From contig DGUD01000192.1 in assembly GCA_002393865.1 (NCBI GenBank), positions 1 through 26,259 on the forward strand: a DNA stretch of 26,259 nucleotides, written 5' to 3'. The notes beneath the pieces were generated by a model. It saw only the letters and a list, made by a program, of their open reading frames with translations, was not told where the DNA came from and searched no databases. Below, in pieces: positions 23,954-26,259 of the stretch; position 1 is the first letter of the stretch, and the number at the start of each line of letters is the position of its first letter. The translations under genes were made by a program, and so were the position numbers. Origin of the DNA: Treponema sp. UBA4319. GTDB lineage: Bacteria; Spirochaetota; Spirochaetia; Treponematales; Treponemataceae.

Positions 23954-23959
23954 GGGAGG
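23954..23959 (+). promoter_or_regulatory. Ribosome binding site deciding the folD start
   Basis: GGGAGG lies seven bases before the ATG at 23967. The frame is open further upstream to an ATG at 23847, but that one has no ribosome site and the added residues are not FolD-like. Confidence 0.8.
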
Positions 23960-23966
23960 TTACAAG

Positions 23967-24848
23967 ATGAGTGCAGTTATTATTGACGGAAAAGCCGTCG
24001 CCGCGGAGGTAAAGTCGGATGTGGCGGAGAAGGTTGCCCGGCTCAAGGAGCGCGGCATTGTCCCGTGCCTTGCGGTTATCCTTGTGGGCACGGATCCGGC
24101 GAGCGTGAGCTATGTGACCGGCAAGCGGAAGGCGCTTGCGGAGGCAGGCATGCAGGACAGGAGCATAGAGCTTCCGGCTGAGACGACGGAAACGGAGCTG
24201 CTTTCTCTTATCCGCACGCTCAACGAGGACAGCAGCGTGCACGGCATCCTTGTGCAGCTGCCGCTCCCCAAGGGAATCGACGAGGAGAAGGTGACGGAGG
24301 CGATTGACCCCCGCAAGGACGTGGACGGTTTCCATCCATATAATGTGGGCATGCTCGCCAGCGGCGGCACCTGCTTCCTGCCGTGCACGCCGCACGGTAT
24401 CTGCGTGCTGCTCTCCAAGATGCACGTGCGCACGGACGGTGCCCGTGCCGTCGTGGTGGGGCGCTCCAACATCGTGGGCAAGCCGATGGCGCTGCTGCTT
24501 TTGCGCCGCGAGTACAATGCCACCGTGACCGTGTGCCACACGGGCACGCGCGACCTTGCCTCCTACACGCGGGAGGCGGACATCCTCATCGTCGCCTCCG
24601 GGCATCCGGGGACAATCACCGCGGACATGGTAAAACCGGGTGCCGCGGTCATAGACGTGGGGGTGAACCGCATCCCCGATGCCAGCCGCAAGTCCGGATT
24701 CCGCTTGGTCGGGGATGTCGATTTTGACGGCGTAAAGGAGGTGGCGGGCTGCATCACTCCGGTTCCGGGCGGCGTCGGGCCGATGACGATTGCCATGCTC
24801 ATCAGCAATACGCTGGAGGCCGCCGAGCGCCAGAACGGTATCAGGTGA
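23967..24848 (+). CDS. folD: Methylenetetrahydrofolate dehydrogenase/cyclohydrolase FolD, 293 aa
   Basis: Bifunctional cytoplasmic enzyme interconverting 5,10-methylene-, methenyl- and 10-formyl-tetrahydrofolate with NADP. Seen: [14 protein letters not shown] with Y49 and catalytic K53, [22 protein letters not shown], the dinucleotide site [24 protein letters not shown], and the terminal signature [18 protein letters not shown]. Length is normal. It is the first gene of a tight + strand set: folE2 starts three bases after its stop. Together they link folate synthesis (FolE2) and folate one-carbon use (FolD). Confidence 0.97.
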   Translation: MSAVIIDGKAVAAEVKSDVAEKVARLKERGIVPCLAVILVGTDPASVSYVTGKRKALAEAGMQDRSIELPAETTETELLSLIRTLNEDSSVHGILVQLPLPKGIDEEKVTEAIDPRKDVDGFHPYNVGMLASGGTCFLPCTPHGICVLLSKMHVRTDGARAVVVGRSNIVGKPMALLLLRREYNATVTVCHTGTRDLASYTREADILIVASGHPGTITADMVKPGAAVIDVGVNRIPDASRKSGFRLVGDVDFDGVKEVAGCITPVPGGVGPMTIAMLISNTLEAAERQNGIR

Positions 24849-24851
24849 GCT

Positions 24852-25643
24852 ATGGTCGATATCCAGAACACGCCTGACACGCGGGAGATTCCCCTGCAGA
24901 AGGTCGGCATAAAGGGGCTCCGCTATCCGGTGCAGGTGCTGGACAAGGCGCACGGCACGCAGCAGACGACGGCGGAGGTGAGCCTCTTCGTGAACCTTCC
25001 GCATGATTACAAGGGCACCCACATGTCGCGCTTTATCGAGACCTTCCACCGGCACCGCTCGTCTCTGGGGATGAAGCAGTTCCTTGCCATGCTGGAGGAA
25101 ATCAGGGGCGCGCTGGACGCGGAGCGGGCGTTCGGCAGCATGTGCTTTCCGTTCTTTATGGAGAAATGCGCCCCCGTCTCCCGTGAGCAGAGCATCATGA
25201 GCTACACCTGCACCTACGAAGGCGAGGTGACGGGCGGGCGGCAGCGCTTTTTCCTGAAGATTGAGGTTCCCGTGACCACGGTCTGCCCCTGCTCAAAGGC
25301 AATCAGCGATTACGGGGCGCACAACCAGCGCGGCATCGTGACGGTGACGCTGCAGAACACGAGCCTGTTCTGGATAGAGGACATCATCGCCATGGTGGAA
25401 TCCTGCGCTTCCGGCGGGCTCTACAGCCTGCTCAAGCGCCCCGACGAGAAATTCGTGACGGAGCACGCCTACGACAACCCCCGATTCGTGGAGGATGTGG
25501 TGCGCGAGGTCTATCTGGGGCTGCGGAATTTCAAAGGCTGCGACCGCCCGTTCTCATGGTTCCGGGTGGAATGCGAGAATTTTGAGAGCATACACAACCA
25601 CAATGCCTACGCCTGCACGGAATTTGAAGGAGACCAAGCGTGA
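24852..25643 (+). CDS. folE2: GTP cyclohydrolase FolE2 (GCYH-IB), 263 aa
   Basis: Converts GTP to 7,8-dihydroneopterin triphosphate, the first step of folate synthesis and also the entry to queuosine-type deazapurines. Family signature is complete: PVTTVCPCSKAISDYGAHNQ with metal ligand C145 and H157 at the 12-residue spacing known from the family, and the terminal FESIHNHNAYA. An early conserved block, YPVQVLDKAHGTQQTTAEVS, is also typical. FolE2 is unrelated in sequence to FolE (type IA) and can work with metals other than zinc. The start at 24852 is three bases after the folD stop with AGGTGA overlapping that stop; the miaB start overlaps its own stop, so translation along the operon is likely coupled. 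Confidence 0.96.
   Translation: MVDIQNTPDTREIPLQKVGIKGLRYPVQVLDKAHGTQQTTAEVSLFVNLPHDYKGTHMSRFIETFHRHRSSLGMKQFLAMLEEIRGALDAERAFGSMCFPFFMEKCAPVSREQSIMSYTCTYEGEVTGGRQRFFLKIEVPVTTVCPCSKAISDYGAHNQRGIVTVTLQNTSLFWIEDIIAMVESCASGGLYSLLKRPDEKFVTEHAYDNPRFVEDVVREVYLGLRNFKGCDRPFSWFRVECENFESIHNHNAYACTEFEGDQA
25627..25632 (+). promoter_or_regulatory. Ribosome binding site for the miaB GTG start
   Basis: AAGGAG ends seven bases before GTG at 25640. The GTG overlaps the folE2 stop (GTGA) and is the only start that keeps the conserved YGCEMN motif near the N-terminus. Confidence 0.85.
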
Positions 25644-26259
25644 CTTATTTCTTTGAGACCTATGGATGCGAGATGAACCTTGCGGAGTCCGCCTCGGTGG
25701 AGCAGCTTTTTATCGCGCGGGGCTGGACAAAGGCCTCCGACGTGCAGCTTGCGGATATGGTCGTGATTAATACGTGCTCCGTGCGGGCAACGGCAGAGAC
25801 GCGCATCTACGGGCGGCTCGGATTCTATGCGGGGCTGAAGCGTGTCCGCGCAGGGGAGCCTGACGCCAAGACCCGCAGCATGGAGACCGCCGCCGAGTGG
25901 GTGGCGGAGCACGGCGCCTCTCCGCTGACCGTCGTCGTCATGGGGTGCATGGCGGAGCGCCTGCTCCGGACGCTGAAGAAGGATTTCCCTGTGGTGGACT
26001 ACGTGGTCGGCACTTATGCGAAGAAGCACTTCAGAGATATCATCTCCGCGGTGGAGAGCCGCGAGGAGCCGCTCGACCTGGACGACGATCCTGTCTACTC
26101 CTTTGCCCCGACTTCCTACGAGGAGGGTGCTTTTTCAACATTTGTTCCAATTATGCACGGATGCAACAATTTTTGCACGTACTGTATCGTGCCCTACGTG
26201 CGCGGCAGGGAGGTCTCCCGTCCTGAGGAGGAAATCCTGCGGGAAATCGACTACCTGTC
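25640..26259 (+). CDS. miaB: tRNA-2-methylthio-N6-dimethylallyladenosine synthase MiaB, 3' truncated by window
   Basis: Radical-SAM methylthiotransferase that adds the 2-methylthio group to i6A37 of tRNAs. 206 residues are visible, starting with GTG. The N-terminal UPF0004 domain carries its three cluster cysteines: C10 in FETYGCEMN, C46 in INTCSVRATAETR, C103 in VMGCMAERL. The radical-SAM CxxxCxxC is C175, C179, C182 in MHGCNNFCTYCIVPYVRGRE. The spacing between the second and third cluster Cys (57 residues) is about 22 more than the ~34 I recall for E. coli MiaB, because of a segment around residues 66-95. HGCNNFCTYCIVPYVRGRE favours MiaB over RimO or MtaB. The SAM domain end and TRAM domain lie outside the window. 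Third gene of the folD-folE2-miaB set. Confidence 0.94.
   Translation, partial: MTYFFETYGCEMNLAESASVEQLFIARGWTKASDVQLADMVVINTCSVRATAETRIYGRLGFYAGLKRVRAGEPDAKTRSMETAAEWVAEHGASPLTVVVMGCMAERLLRTLKKDFPVVDYVVGTYAKKHFRDIISAVESREEPLDLDDDPVYSFAPTSYEEGAFSTFVPIMHGCNNFCTYCIVPYVRGREVSRPEEEILREIDYL

Larger units (their letters stand above)
23484..23966 (+). other. 483-base divergent intergenic region without a gene
   Basis: No open frame with a credible start and ribosome site, and no tRNA-like TpsiC sequence. Inverted repeats seen: GACAGCG/CGCTGTC at 23500-23533 with an inner AATCC/GGATT stem; TATTCC/GGAATA at 23602-23617; CCGGGA/TTCCGG around 23626-23647; CGGTT/AACCG at 23722-23735. Direct repeats: GGGAGCCTC at 23628 and 23686, CTGCTGTTCC at 23588 and 23752. 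Candidate promoters for both flanking genes lie at 23786-23794 (minus) and 23908-23938 (plus). Either a long structured leader of the barrel gene or a small RNA gene would fit; I match no known riboswitch. Confidence 0.5.

Noticed and set aside
23847..23966. 40-codon N-terminal extension of FolD
   Set aside because: No ribosome site at 23847, hydrophobic non-FolD residues, and GGGAGG clearly marks the start at 23967.

Overview
The window looks like a chromosomal segment of a GC-rich treponeme or close spirochaete relative. This rests on gene content: a CarD-type regulator overlapping a fused ispDF gene, a folD divergent from a small outer-membrane barrel gene (from memory, both neighbourhoods resemble Treponema pallidum), a RarA-type ATPase with an extra C-terminal domain, and a giant spirochaete-type coiled-coil protein. 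I see no mobile element, CRISPR array, tRNA or rRNA. The window starts inside one gene and ends inside another.

Left block, + strand (1-16493): the 3' part of a very large acyl-CoA dehydratase activase-related protein; an unrecognised exported protein; a HAD-family hydrolase 20 bases behind it; a likely terminator; then, from its own promoter, a 3,577-residue coiled-coil protein covering 41% of the window. It has one N-terminal membrane segment, about 2,400 residues of 11-residue (hendecad) repeats, a more conventional coiled-coil stretch, and a C-terminal helix-turn-helix-like domain. The hendecad array is punctuated by seven copies of a recognisable ~62-residue module. This is the most unusual object in the window.

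Middle block, - strand (16530-23483, six genes read right to left): outer-membrane barrel protein with an Asp/Tyr-rich extension, lipoprotein, RarA-fusion (a tight set); adenylate kinase; then carD and ispDF, which overlap and appear to share a promoter so close to the carD start that its mRNA may be leaderless. ispDF converges on the giant gene with only 36 bases between stops.

Right block, + strand (23967-26259): folD, folE2 and the 5' part of miaB, almost without spacing, a folate/one-carbon and tRNA-modification operon. The 483-base divergent gap before it (23484-23966) has no gene but several inverted repeats and candidate promoters.

All calls are from reading the sequence and remembered family motifs; no database or structure search was run.
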